Source: Mycolicibacterium sp. | GTDB taxonomy: Bacteria; Actinomycetota; Actinomycetes; Mycobacteriales; Mycobacteriaceae | Assembly (NCBI RefSeq): GCF_016462945.1 | Contig: NZ_JAEMSG010000011.1 | Span: 1 to 45,905 of the forward strand | Direction: 5' to 3' | DNA: 45,905 bases | Program-made: the position numbers and the translations under genes | Shown here: positions 38,374 to 45,905 of the stretch, piece after piece | How positions within the stretch are numbered: the first letter of the stretch is position 1 | Layout of the letters: the number at the start of each line of letters is the position of its first letter | Notes under the pieces: model-generated | Databases searched by the model: none | What the model was told of the DNA's origin: nothing | The model's input: only the letters and a program-made list of their open reading frames with translations

Positions 38374-39555
38374 ATGCGGATCAGCTACACCCCCGAGCAG
38401 GACGAGCTTCGCCGCGAGCTGCGCTCGTACTTCTCCCAGCTGGTCACCCCCGAGCGCCGGGAAGCGCTGATGGCGACCGGCGGCGAATATGGCACCGGAG
38501 ACGTCTACCGGGAGACGGTGGCGCAGATGGGACGCGACGGCTGGCTGGCGCTGGGCTGGCCCACGCAGTATGGCGGCCAAGCCCGGTCCACCATGGACCA
38601 GCTGATCTTCACCGACGAGGCTGCCGTCGCCGGCGCCCCGGTTCCGTTCCTGACGATCAACTCCGTGGCGCCAACGATCATGGCCTTCGGCACCGAGGAG
38701 CAGCGGAAGTTCTTCCTGCCCAAGATCGCCGCCGGGGAGTTGCACTTCGCGATCGGCTACTCCGAGCCCAGCGCCGGCACCGATCTGGCCGCGCTGCGTA
38801 CGACAGCAGTCCGCGATGGCGAGGACTATGTGATCAACGGCCAGAAGATGTGGACCAGCCTGATCCAGTACGCCGACTACATATGGCTGGCGGTTCGTAC
38901 CAATACCGAAGCCAAGAAACACCGGGGCATCTCGGTGCTGATCGTTCCGACCGCGGCCGAGGGCTTCTCCTGGACGCCGGTGCGGACGATGGCCGGCACC
39001 ACCACCAGCGCCACCTACTACCAGGACGTGCGGGTTCCGGTTGCCAACCGGGTCGGTGAGGAGAACGCCGGCTGGAAGTTGGTCACCAACCAGCTCAATC
39101 ACGAGCGCGTCGCGCTGGTATCGGCCCAGCCGATCTTCACCGCACTCAACCAGGTTCGGGAGTGGGCGCAGAACACCAAGGATGCCCGTGGTGAACGGCT
39201 GATCGACTCCCAGTGGGTGCAGCTGAACCTGGCCCGCGTGCATGCCAATGCTGAGTACCTCAAGCTCTTCAACTGGGAACTTGCCTCGGCCGATGACGTG
39301 GCACCGTCGCCCGCGGACGCCTCGGCGGCCAAGGTGTTCGGCACCGAGATGGCCACCGAGGCCTACCGGCTGCTGATGGAGATCCTGGGACCGTCGGCCA
39401 CGCTGCGCCAGGATTCGCCGGGAGCGCTGCTGCGCGGACGGGTCGAGCGTATGCACCGTTCGTCGCTGATCCTCACCTTCGGTGGCGGTACCAACGAGGT
39501 GCAGCGCGACATCATCGGTATGGCCGCTCTCGGTCTGCCCCGCGCCAACCGCTGA
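38374..39555 (+). CDS. chsE4: Acyl-CoA dehydrogenase ChsE4 (FadE26)
   Basis: A 393-aa acyl-CoA dehydrogenase subunit. With ChsE5 it forms the alpha2beta2 enzyme that dehydrogenates the steroid-CoA side chain early in cholesterol breakdown. The likely catalytic base is Glu244 in NQLNHERVAL; YSEPSAGTDLAALRT and GQKMWTS form the flavin/substrate region, and FGGGTNEVQRDIIG is at the end. ATG 38374 follows GGAGG. KstR-type operator upstream; chsE5 follows after 24 bp. Matches Rv3504. Confidence 0.95.
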   Translation: MRISYTPEQDELRRELRSYFSQLVTPERREALMATGGEYGTGDVYRETVAQMGRDGWLALGWPTQYGGQARSTMDQLIFTDEAAVAGAPVPFLTINSVAPTIMAFGTEEQRKFFLPKIAAGELHFAIGYSEPSAGTDLAALRTTAVRDGEDYVINGQKMWTSLIQYADYIWLAVRTNTEAKKHRGISVLIVPTAAEGFSWTPVRTMAGTTTSATYYQDVRVPVANRVGEENAGWKLVTNQLNHERVALVSAQPIFTALNQVREWAQNTKDARGERLIDSQWVQLNLARVHANAEYLKLFNWELASADDVAPSPADASAAKVFGTEMATEAYRLLMEILGPSATLRQDSPGALLRGRVERMHRSSLILTFGGGTNEVQRDIIGMAALGLPRANR

Positions 39556-39579
39556 TCGACCCGACCACAAAGGATCGAA

Positions 39580-40677
39580 ATGGATTTCACCCGAACAGAA
39601 GCTGCGCAGGATCTTTCCGGTCTGGTCGCCACCATCGTCGACTCGGTGTGCACACCGCAGCACCAGCGCACGCTCGACGAACTCGATCAGCGGTTCGACA
39701 AGACGCTGTGGAGCAAGCTGATCGACGCCGACATCCTCAGCACGGCGGCACCGGAATCAATCGGCGGCGGTGGATTCGGCGTCCTGGAGCAGACCGCCAT
39801 CCTCACCCCGCTGGGACGTCAGGTGGCCGCGGTGCCGTACCTGGACTCGGTGGTGCTCGGTGCCGGAGTGCTGGCCCGGTTCGGATCACCCGCACTGCAA
39901 CAGGACTGGGCGGCCCCCGCCGTCGCCGGAGCGAAGATCCTGACCGTCGCCCTGGACGGCGAACTGGGCCAGGGTCCGGTGCAGGCCACCGCCTCAGGCG
40001 CCGGCTTCCGGCTGACCGGCACCCGCACCCAGGTACCGTTCGGCCCGATTGCCGACGCGTTCATCGTTGCGGCTGAAACCAATTCCGGCACAAAGGTTTT
40101 CCTGGTTGCAGCCAACGATCCGGGCGTCTCGGTCACGTCACTGGAGACCACCGGTCATGGCAGCTCAGCTGAGGTTGACCTGGCCGGAGTTGAAGTAGGC
40201 GCCGAGCGGGTGGTCGGTGACGGTGATGCGCTGGCCTGGCTGGTGACCCGGCGCGCTGTCGGCCTGACCGCCTACCAACTCGGGGTGCTGGAGCGATCGC
40301 TGGAGTTGACCGCCGAGTACGCCCGCACGCGTGAGCAGTTCGATCGCCCGATCGGAAGCTTCCAGGCGGTCTCGCAGCGACTGGCCGATGACTACATCGA
40401 CATCAAGGGTCTTCGGCTGACGTTGGAGCAGGCGTCGTGGCGGCTGTCGGAGGATCTGCCCGCCGACAACGAGGTGGCCACGGCGGCCTTCTGGGCGGCC
40501 GAAGCCGGCCATCGCGTGGCGCACACCACCGTGCACGTCCACGGTGGGGTGGGAATCGACACCGACCATCAGGTGCACAGATACTTCATCACCGCCAAGC
40601 AGACTGAGTTCGCCCTCGGCGGGGCGACGTCACAGTTGCTCATCATCGGCCGCGACCTGGCCGACACCCCTGCCTGA
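39580..40677 (+). CDS. chsE5: Acyl-CoA dehydrogenase ChsE5 (FadE27)
   Basis: A 365-aa partner subunit of ChsE4. It is shorter and lacks the catalytic Glu region, as expected for the non-catalytic half of these heteromeric enzymes. The C-terminal domain is recognisable from YARTREQFDRPIGSFQAVSQRLAD and HVHGGVGIDTDHQVHRYF. ATG 39580 has AAAGGA upstream. It is followed four bases later by fadD17. Matches Rv3505. Confidence 0.94.
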   Translation: MDFTRTEAAQDLSGLVATIVDSVCTPQHQRTLDELDQRFDKTLWSKLIDADILSTAAPESIGGGGFGVLEQTAILTPLGRQVAAVPYLDSVVLGAGVLARFGSPALQQDWAAPAVAGAKILTVALDGELGQGPVQATASGAGFRLTGTRTQVPFGPIADAFIVAAETNSGTKVFLVAANDPGVSVTSLETTGHGSSAEVDLAGVEVGAERVVGDGDALAWLVTRRAVGLTAYQLGVLERSLELTAEYARTREQFDRPIGSFQAVSQRLADDYIDIKGLRLTLEQASWRLSEDLPADNEVATAAFWAAEAGHRVAHTTVHVHGGVGIDTDHQVHRYFITAKQTEFALGGATSQLLIIGRDLADTPA

Positions 40678-40681
40678 ATCA

Positions 40682-42205
40682 GTGCCGGCCGCGCCGACGG
40701 TCACCGAACTGCTGGTGAACCTGGCCGAGGTCGACGATCGTGGCATCCATGCCGACGACGGCTCCTACTCGACGTGGCGCCAGCACGTGCAGGATGCCGC
40801 TGATATCGCCGCCATGCTGCGGTCCCGGCTGGATCCCGATAAGCCGCCACACGTCGGGGTCCTACTGGGTAACACTCCGCTGTTCTCCGCCGTGCTGGTG
40901 GCGGCCGGCCTGGGCGGCGTGGTGCCGGTCGGACTGAACCCGACCCGACGCGGTGCGGCGCTACGCCGAGATATCACCCACGCCGACTGCCAACTGGTCC
41001 TCACCGACAGCGACCCGGATTCCTACGGCGCCGGATTCGCACCCGAAGCCATGGCGATACTCGATGTGGCATCAGCTGTGTGGTCCGAGGAGTTGGCGGG
41101 GTTCCGCGGCTCACCGATCACGTTCGCCGACTGCGCATTCGACGATCTGTTCATGCTGATCTTCACCTCCGGCACCAGCGGTGACCCCAAGGCGGTCCGC
41201 TGCACGCACGAGAAGGTGGCGGGACCCGGGGTGATGCTGGCCGACCGGTTCGGATTGGGGCACGCGGACACCTGCTACCTGTCGATGCCACTGTTCCACT
41301 CCAATGCGGTGATGGCGGGCTGGTCACCGGCGGTCGCGGCGGGAGCGTCGATTGCGTTGCGGCGCAAGTTCTCCGCATCGCAGTTCATTCCCGATGTCCG
41401 CCGGTTCGGCGCAACCTACGCCAACTACGTCGGCAAGCCGATGTCCTACATCCTGGCCACACCGCCCAGGGAAGACGATGCCGACAATCCGCTTCGGATC
41501 ATGTACGGCAACGAGGGTGCGCCTCGAGATCTCAGCCGCTTCGCCGAACGGTTTGGTGTCACCGTTATCGACGGGTTCGGCTCCACCGAGGGTGGAGTCT
41601 CGGTGGCACGTACGCCCGATACTCCGGAAAGCTCGCTGGGGCCGATCACCGACGATCTTGCGATCCTCGATGTCGCCACCGGTGATCCGTGCCCGCCCGG
41701 CGTGGTCGGCGAACTGGTGAACATCGCCGGCACCGGACAGTTCCGCGGCTACTACAAGGATCCCGAAGCCGAGGCGGAGCGGATGATCGACGGGGCCTAC
41801 CACAGCGGCGACCTCGCCTACCGCGACGACGCCGGCTACCTGTACTTCGCCGGGCGACTCGGTGACTGGATGCGGGTGGACGGCGAGAACCTCGGCACCG
41901 CGCCGATTGAACGCGTGCTGATGCGCTACTCGGGCGTCACCGAGGCAGCGGTGTACGGGATTCCGGACCCGAGTGTCGGCGACCGGGTGATGGCGGCACT
42001 GGTCTTTCCAGATGGCGTCGAATTCGACCCTGCTGCGTTCCGGGACTTCCTGGGCCAGCAGGCCGATCTCGGGGGTAAGCAGTGGCCATCGTTCGTGCGG
42101 GTGAGTTCGTCACTGCCCCGGACCGAAACCTTCAAGATCATCAAACGCCACCTCGCGGCGGAGGCGCTCGACTGCGACGATCCGGTATTCGAGATACCGC
42201 ACTAA
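40682..42205 (+). CDS. fadD17: Acyl-CoA synthetase FadD17
   Basis: A 507-aa member of the ANL superfamily. The AMP-binding motif is LIFTSGTSGDPKAV, A5 is DGFGSTEGG and the hinge region is YFAGRLGDWMRVDGEN. It is closest to Rv3506 and resembles FATP-like ligases active on long-chain or steroid acids; FadD17 belongs to the cholesterol side-chain set. I start it at GTG 40682, four bases after chsE5; a longer frame runs back into chsE5 and is not needed. Its stop overlaps the stop of ilvX by three bases (convergent). Confidence 0.94.
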   Translation: MPAAPTVTELLVNLAEVDDRGIHADDGSYSTWRQHVQDAADIAAMLRSRLDPDKPPHVGVLLGNTPLFSAVLVAAGLGGVVPVGLNPTRRGAALRRDITHADCQLVLTDSDPDSYGAGFAPEAMAILDVASAVWSEELAGFRGSPITFADCAFDDLFMLIFTSGTSGDPKAVRCTHEKVAGPGVMLADRFGLGHADTCYLSMPLFHSNAVMAGWSPAVAAGASIALRRKFSASQFIPDVRRFGATYANYVGKPMSYILATPPREDDADNPLRIMYGNEGAPRDLSRFAERFGVTVIDGFGSTEGGVSVARTPDTPESSLGPITDDLAILDVATGDPCPPGVVGELVNIAGTGQFRGYYKDPEAEAERMIDGAYHSGDLAYRDDAGYLYFAGRLGDWMRVDGENLGTAPIERVLMRYSGVTEAAVYGIPDPSVGDRVMAALVFPDGVEFDPAAFRDFLGQQADLGGKQWPSFVRVSSSLPRTETFKIIKRHLAAEALDCDDPVFEIPH

Positions 42206-43758
42206 CCGGCCATCGAGGGCATGGCGGCTTCGATCAGGTGCGGACCGGGTGCATCGAACGCCCACTGCAACGCCTCGGCAAGCTCTTCGGCCGTAGCGAC
42301 CCGGCGGGCCGGCACACCCATGCCTTCGGCGATGTGTACGAAATCCAATGTGGGGGCGGTCAAGTCGAGTAGGGACTCCGCCGCGGGTCCTGGCGGCTCA
42401 CCGCCGCGCTGTGCACCCACCCGCTGCAGTTCCATCCGCAGGATGTCGTAGGCCCGGTTGGCGTAGACAACGGTGGTGATGTTGAGGCGCTCGCGGGCGT
42501 GGCTCCACAGCGCGGAGATGGTGTACATCGCCGAGCCGTCGGATTCCAGACACAGCACCGGCCGGTCCGGGGCGGCGATCGCCGCCCCGAGTGCCACCGG
42601 CAGTGCGTATCCGATCGCTCCGCCGGTCAACGTCAACCAATCATGGGCGGGTGCACCCGCCGTGGCGTGCGGCAGCAGGAATCCCGAGGTATTGGCCTCA
42701 TCGACGACGATCGCCCGGTCTGGCAGCAGCGCCCCGATCACATCCGCTGACGTCTGGATCGTCAGCGGTCCTGACGGCATCGCCGGCCGCGACGGTGCCT
42801 CCGTGGCAGCGACGGCGTCGGGCGCGAGCCGCTCAGACAGCGCCCTGAGGGCTACTGCGGCTCCCACGGGTCCGGACAGTGTGTGCACTTCGCAGCCCTC
42901 GGGCACCAAATCACTGAGCTTGCCGGGGTAGGCGAAGAATGACACCGGCCAGGCTGCCCCGGCCAGAACCAGATGCTTGATGCCGACCAGTTGCGCAGTC
43001 GCAGCCTCGGCGAGGTAGGCGATCCGTTCGATGGCCGGCAGTCCTACACCGCGCTCCAACCGGGCCGGGAATGTCTCACAGAACAGTTTCGCCCCGAAAG
43101 TCTGGGCGAGTCGGGCCGCCGCATCAAGACCCGCCGCCCGGGTGGCGTCCCCACCGATCAGGATCGCCGTCGGTTCACCGGACCGCAGCGCCGCCTCCGC
43201 CGCTGCGGTGTCTGCAACAGGCTGCGGTGATTGCGCTGCAGCGGTTTTCGCCGCTTCGGCACCCTCGGTCCAGGACACGTCAGCGGGCAGGATCAGCGAG
43301 GCGATATGCCGATTCGCGCGTGCCGAGGTGACGGCCTCGAGGGCATCAGTGGCGACATCGGCCACGTCGGCGGTGCGGCGCAGCCACCCGGAGACGGTGC
43401 CGGCGACCGAGTCGATATCGGACTCCAGTGGGGCGTCGTACTTCTTGTGGTACGACGCGTGGTCGCCGATCACGACCAGCATCGGCACGTGCGCACGCCG
43501 GGCGTTATGCAGGTTGGCCAATCCATTGCCCAAGCCCGGACCGAGATGAAGCAGCACCGCGGCAGGGTCATCGGTCATTCGGGCGTAACCGTCGGCCGCA
43601 CCGGTGGCGACGCCCTCAAACAGGGTCAGCACACCGCGCATCGCCGGCACGGTGTCCAAGGCCGCGACGAAGTGCATCTCGGAGGTGCCCGGGTTGGCGA
43701 AGCAGACGCTTACTCCGTTATCGACAAGAGCGGTCAATAATGCCTGGGCGCCGTTCAC
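42202..43758 (-). CDS. ilvX: IlvX, thiamine-diphosphate enzyme (acetolactate-synthase-like)
   Basis: A 518-aa ThDP enzyme. The cofactor-activating Glu48 is in LFEGVATGAADGYARM, preceded by FANPGTSEMHFVAAL; the diphosphate-binding motif reads LESDGSAMYT ... YANRAYDIL in place of GDGS...NN. The NPGTSE and EG(x)GxADGYAR pattern is closer to benzoylformate decarboxylase/oxalyl-CoA decarboxylase relatives than to true AHAS, so a branched-chain role is doubtful. Matches Rv3509c. It is 18 bp downstream of the nitronate-monooxygenase-like gene on the same strand. Confidence 0.92.
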   Translation of the reverse strand: MNGAQALLTALVDNGVSVCFANPGTSEMHFVAALDTVPAMRGVLTLFEGVATGAADGYARMTDDPAAVLLHLGPGLGNGLANLHNARRAHVPMLVVIGDHASYHKKYDAPLESDIDSVAGTVSGWLRRTADVADVATDALEAVTSARANRHIASLILPADVSWTEGAEAAKTAAAQSPQPVADTAAAEAALRSGEPTAILIGGDATRAAGLDAAARLAQTFGAKLFCETFPARLERGVGLPAIERIAYLAEAATAQLVGIKHLVLAGAAWPVSFFAYPGKLSDLVPEGCEVHTLSGPVGAAVALRALSERLAPDAVAATEAPSRPAMPSGPLTIQTSADVIGALLPDRAIVVDEANTSGFLLPHATAGAPAHDWLTLTGGAIGYALPVALGAAIAAPDRPVLCLESDGSAMYTISALWSHARERLNITTVVYANRAYDILRMELQRVGAQRGGEPPGPAAESLLDLTAPTLDFVHIAEGMGVPARRVATAEELAEALQWAFDAPGPHLIEAAMPSMAG

Positions 43759-43776
43759 CGGTCTGACTGTAGAGCC

Positions 43777-44895
43777 TCAGTGATCGCGAATACCATCGAG
43801 TCGCCGCGTCGCCTCGTCAAAGCCGGACACCAACTCGGCCATGATGTCGGCAACCGGTCGGATCTCATTCATCCGGCCGACGATCTGACCCACCGGCATC
43901 GCGACCGTCGTGGGGTCGGCTGACTGGCTCATCCGCTGATGCGCTTCGCTGACGAGAATGTTCTGCAGCGGCATCGGTAGAGCCTGCGGCGCATCCTCAG
44001 CATCCCAGGCATCGGTCCATCGGCTTTTGAGCAGGCGAGCCGGCTTGCCGGAGAAGATCTTCCGGCGGACCGTATCGCTGGAGCTGGCGGCCAGCAGTGC
44101 CTCCTGAATCACCGATGGACCGGCGGCGCCACGAACACCGAGGTCGTATTCGGCCGCGGTCAAGAACGCCGAGCCCATCCACACACCGGAGGCACCCAGC
44201 GCGAGAGCGGCGGCAACCTGTCGCCCGCAGCCGATACCGCCGGCAGCCAGCACCGGCGTCGGCCCCACTACATCGACAACCTCCGGCACCAAAACCATCG
44301 ACGCGATCTCACCGGTATGCCCGCCGGCTTCGTAACCCTGCGCGACAACGATGTCCACGCCATTGTCGGCGTGCCGGCGGGCGTGGCTGGCGGTTCCGGC
44401 CAGCGCGGCGACGGGCACGCCGGCAGCATGCGCCTGGTCGAGCACGTCGGCCGGCGGTGAGCCAAGCGCATTGGCAATCAGGCTGATTCGGTGACCCAGT
44501 GCGACGTCGACATGTGACCGGGCAACGGAGTGCAGCCAGCCCAGGACGCCTTCGCTACCCGGTCCGTCACCGGGCAGTGGCGGGATACCGAGGTCGGCCA
44601 ATGTCTTGGCGACGAAGTCGCGATGCGCCTGGGGAATCAGCTTGTCGATATCGACCGTGGTGCCTTCAGTCGGCACCGTTGCCGGCATCACGATGTCCAC
44701 GCCGTACGGCAAGCCGAGAGTGTTGTCATCCATCCAACAGAGCACCGACTCGAGCTCGTCGGGGTGGTTGAAGCGCACCGCTCCGAGGACACCCATACCG
44801 CCCGCTCGGGTGACCGCCGCCGCCACCTTCTCCGACGGAGTGAACACGAAGATCGGGTACGCGATGCCGAACCGGTCGCACAGTTCGGTGTGCAT
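43777..44895 (-). CDS. Nitronate monooxygenase-family FMN protein
   Basis: A 372-aa TIM-barrel flavoprotein of the 2-nitropropane dioxygenase/NMO family. His193 in QGYEAGGHTGEI is the catalytic His position, and the phosphate-binding segment is AAGGIGCGRQVAAALALGA, with WMGSAFL after it. Many family members are not nitronate oxidases but act as enoyl reductases or dehydrogenases. The ATG overlaps the fadD19 stop by one base (TGATG), so it is co-translated with a steroid-CoA ligase. A flavin step on a steroid-CoA is possible (inference). Confidence 0.9.
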   Translation of the reverse strand: MHTELCDRFGIAYPIFVFTPSEKVAAAVTRAGGMGVLGAVRFNHPDELESVLCWMDDNTLGLPYGVDIVMPATVPTEGTTVDIDKLIPQAHRDFVAKTLADLGIPPLPGDGPGSEGVLGWLHSVARSHVDVALGHRISLIANALGSPPADVLDQAHAAGVPVAALAGTASHARRHADNGVDIVVAQGYEAGGHTGEIASMVLVPEVVDVVGPTPVLAAGGIGCGRQVAAALALGASGVWMGSAFLTAAEYDLGVRGAAGPSVIQEALLAASSSDTVRRKIFSGKPARLLKSRWTDAWDAEDAPQALPMPLQNILVSEAHQRMSQSADPTTVAMPVGQIVGRMNEIRPVADIMAELVSGFDEATRRLDGIRDH

Positions 44896-45905
44896 CAGAC
44901 CGAACCGGTGTGCTTGGAGTGCACCTCGTCAGCAGGGCGCTCTTCGGTCTGCTCCTTAGCCCACTTGTAGTCGGGCTTGCCGGCCGGCGAGCGCTTCACT
45001 TCATCGACGATCCACAGACTCCGCGGCACCTTGTAGCCGGCAATGTCCCGGCGCACGAATGCGTCCAACTCCGCCAGTGTCGGATGGGTACCCTTACGAG
45101 GCGCGACGACCGCCGCAACGTGCTGGCCGAACCGCGGATCCGGAACACCGACGACGAGGGCGTCGAACACGTCGGGGTGGCCCTTCAACGCTCCCTCGAC
45201 CTCCTCGGGGTAGATCTTCTCCCCACCGCTGTTGATCGACACTGAGCCTCGGCCCAGCATCGTCACCGTGCCGTCCGCCTCGACCTGGGCGTAATCACCC
45301 GGGATCGCGTAGCGCACCCCGTTGATGGTGCGGAAGGTCTCAGCGGTCTTCTTCTCGTCCTTGAAGTAACCGAGGGGAATATTGCCGCGCTTGGCCAGGA
45401 TGCCGCGCACTCCCGAGCCCGGCACCACCTCATTGCCGTCATCGTCGAGAACAACCGTCCTCTTGTCGATGGTGACCCGCGGACCTCCGCCGCCGCTCTG
45501 TCCCTTTGCCACGACACTGGTACCGCCGAACCCGGTTTCCGAGGACCCGATCGAGTCGGTGATCACCCGATTGGGCAGCAGCTCCAGGAAGCGTTCCTTG
45601 AGGCTTGGCGAGAACAGCGCCGCGGTGCTGGACAACAGAAACAGCGACGAGAGGTCGCGTTCTGAGCTTTCCAGCGCGTCGAGTAACGGACGGGCCATGG
45701 CGTCGCCGGTGAAGAACAGCAGGTTCACCCTGTGGTGCTCGATGGCTTGCCACACATCTTCGGCATCGAATTCCGGTGATAGCACCACGGTCCCGCCGGT
45801 GAACAGTGCCATCCAGGTAGCCGATTGGGTGGCTCCGTGGATCATCGGGGGAATCGGGAAGCGGATCATGGGTGGTCCGGCGGCGGCCTGCTTGGCGTGG
45901 TCGTA
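44895..45905 (-). CDS. fadD19: Steroid-CoA ligase FadD19 (5' part beyond window)
   Basis: The C-terminal 336 residues of an ANL-family ligase that run off the right edge. Visible parts are YPIPPMIHGATQSATWMALF-like RFPIPPMIHGATQSATWM, NLLFFTGDAMARPLLD, ITDSIGSSETGFGG (motif A5), GRGSVSINSGGEKIYPEEVE (hinge) and RSPAGKPDYKWAKEQ with the catalytic Lys. It follows Rv3515c (548 aa) nearly residue by residue. FadD19 activates C26 (and branched C24) steroid side-chain acids in cholesterol and sitosterol degradation. It heads, or is upstream in, the leftward run fadD19-NMO-ilvX. Confidence 0.95.
   Translation of the reverse strand, partial: YDHAKQAAAGPPMIRFPIPPMIHGATQSATWMALFTGGTVVLSPEFDAEDVWQAIEHHRVNLLFFTGDAMARPLLDALESSERDLSSLFLLSSTAALFSPSLKERFLELLPNRVITDSIGSSETGFGGTSVVAKGQSGGGGPRVTIDKRTVVLDDDGNEVVPGSGVRGILAKRGNIPLGYFKDEKKTAETFRTINGVRYAIPGDYAQVEADGTVTMLGRGSVSINSGGEKIYPEEVEGALKGHPDVFDALVVGVPDPRFGQHVAAVVAPRKGTHPTLAELDAFVRRDIAGYKVPRSLWIVDEVKRSPAGKPDYKWAKEQTEERPADEVHSKHTGSV

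Noticed and set aside
38191-39663. 490-codon minus-strand open frame
   Set aside because: It is antisense to chsE4, whose sequence matches its family throughout. Composition is Gly/Arg/His-rich with no recognisable domain.

Overview
This window reads as chromosomal DNA of a non-tuberculous, fast-growing type of mycobacterium (Mycolicibacterium-like). It is GC-rich and very densely coded, with frequent GTG and TTG starts and many 1-4 nt gene overlaps. Most proteins resemble, and keep the order of, Mycobacterium tuberculosis (Mtb) genes Rv0803 back to Rv0759c, followed by otsA (Rv3490) and the Rv3502c-Rv3515c steroid block. All Mtb comparisons are from memory, not from a search.

Region 1 (1-21 kb) holds purine biosynthesis genes scattered among others. 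A leftward run purS-purQ-pepC-VOC protein-purL (purL cut by the left edge) is followed by a secreted protein gene, a rightward MBL-fold/SDR pair, a DUF2334 gene, the leftward operon purC-ptrB-glutathione peroxidase, a membrane protein, the leftward pair purB-cyp126, a DUF429 gene, a TetR/SDR pair with a divergent Tat-type esterase, and purD.

Region 2 (19-30.5 kb) is the cyp51 locus. A 252-bp divergent intergenic region holds a 29-bp tandem repeat and two GGACA-N2-TGTCC palindromes. Leftward from it runs aldehyde dehydrogenase-SDR-hydroxyisobutyrate-dehydrogenase-like-carboxymuconolactone-decarboxylase-like-purD. Rightward runs tetR-cyp123-SDR-cyp51-ferredoxin-NTF2-like protein, then a probable KstR-type site, then adhB-KSI-like-SDR-HIT. 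This looks like a sterol or other lipid oxidation module with its own electron carrier.

Region 3 (30.5-37 kb) holds a protein built on a strict 10-residue repeat, tRNA-Thr(UGU), an L-2-hydroxyglutarate oxidase/ammonium transporter operon (the transporter has a Glu/His pore variant), a DUF427 gene, an SDR, a 54-aa conserved small ORF and otsA (trehalose-6-phosphate synthase).

Region 4 (37-45.9 kb) belongs to the cholesterol side-chain degradation cluster: hsd4A and fdxD leftward, divergent from chsE4-chsE5-fadD17 rightward across a perfect KstR-type palindrome, then a leftward run fadD19 (cut by the right edge)-nitronate monooxygenase-like-ilvX.

No insertion sequence, prophage, CRISPR array or toxin-antitoxin pair was seen, and no stretch over 300 bp lacks a gene. 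I saw no convincing wholly new multi-gene system. The most original items are the decapeptide-repeat protein, the tandem repeat that appears to copy the aldehyde dehydrogenase start region, the paired palindromes beside tetR, and the predicted KstR-type site in the cyp51/adhB locus.
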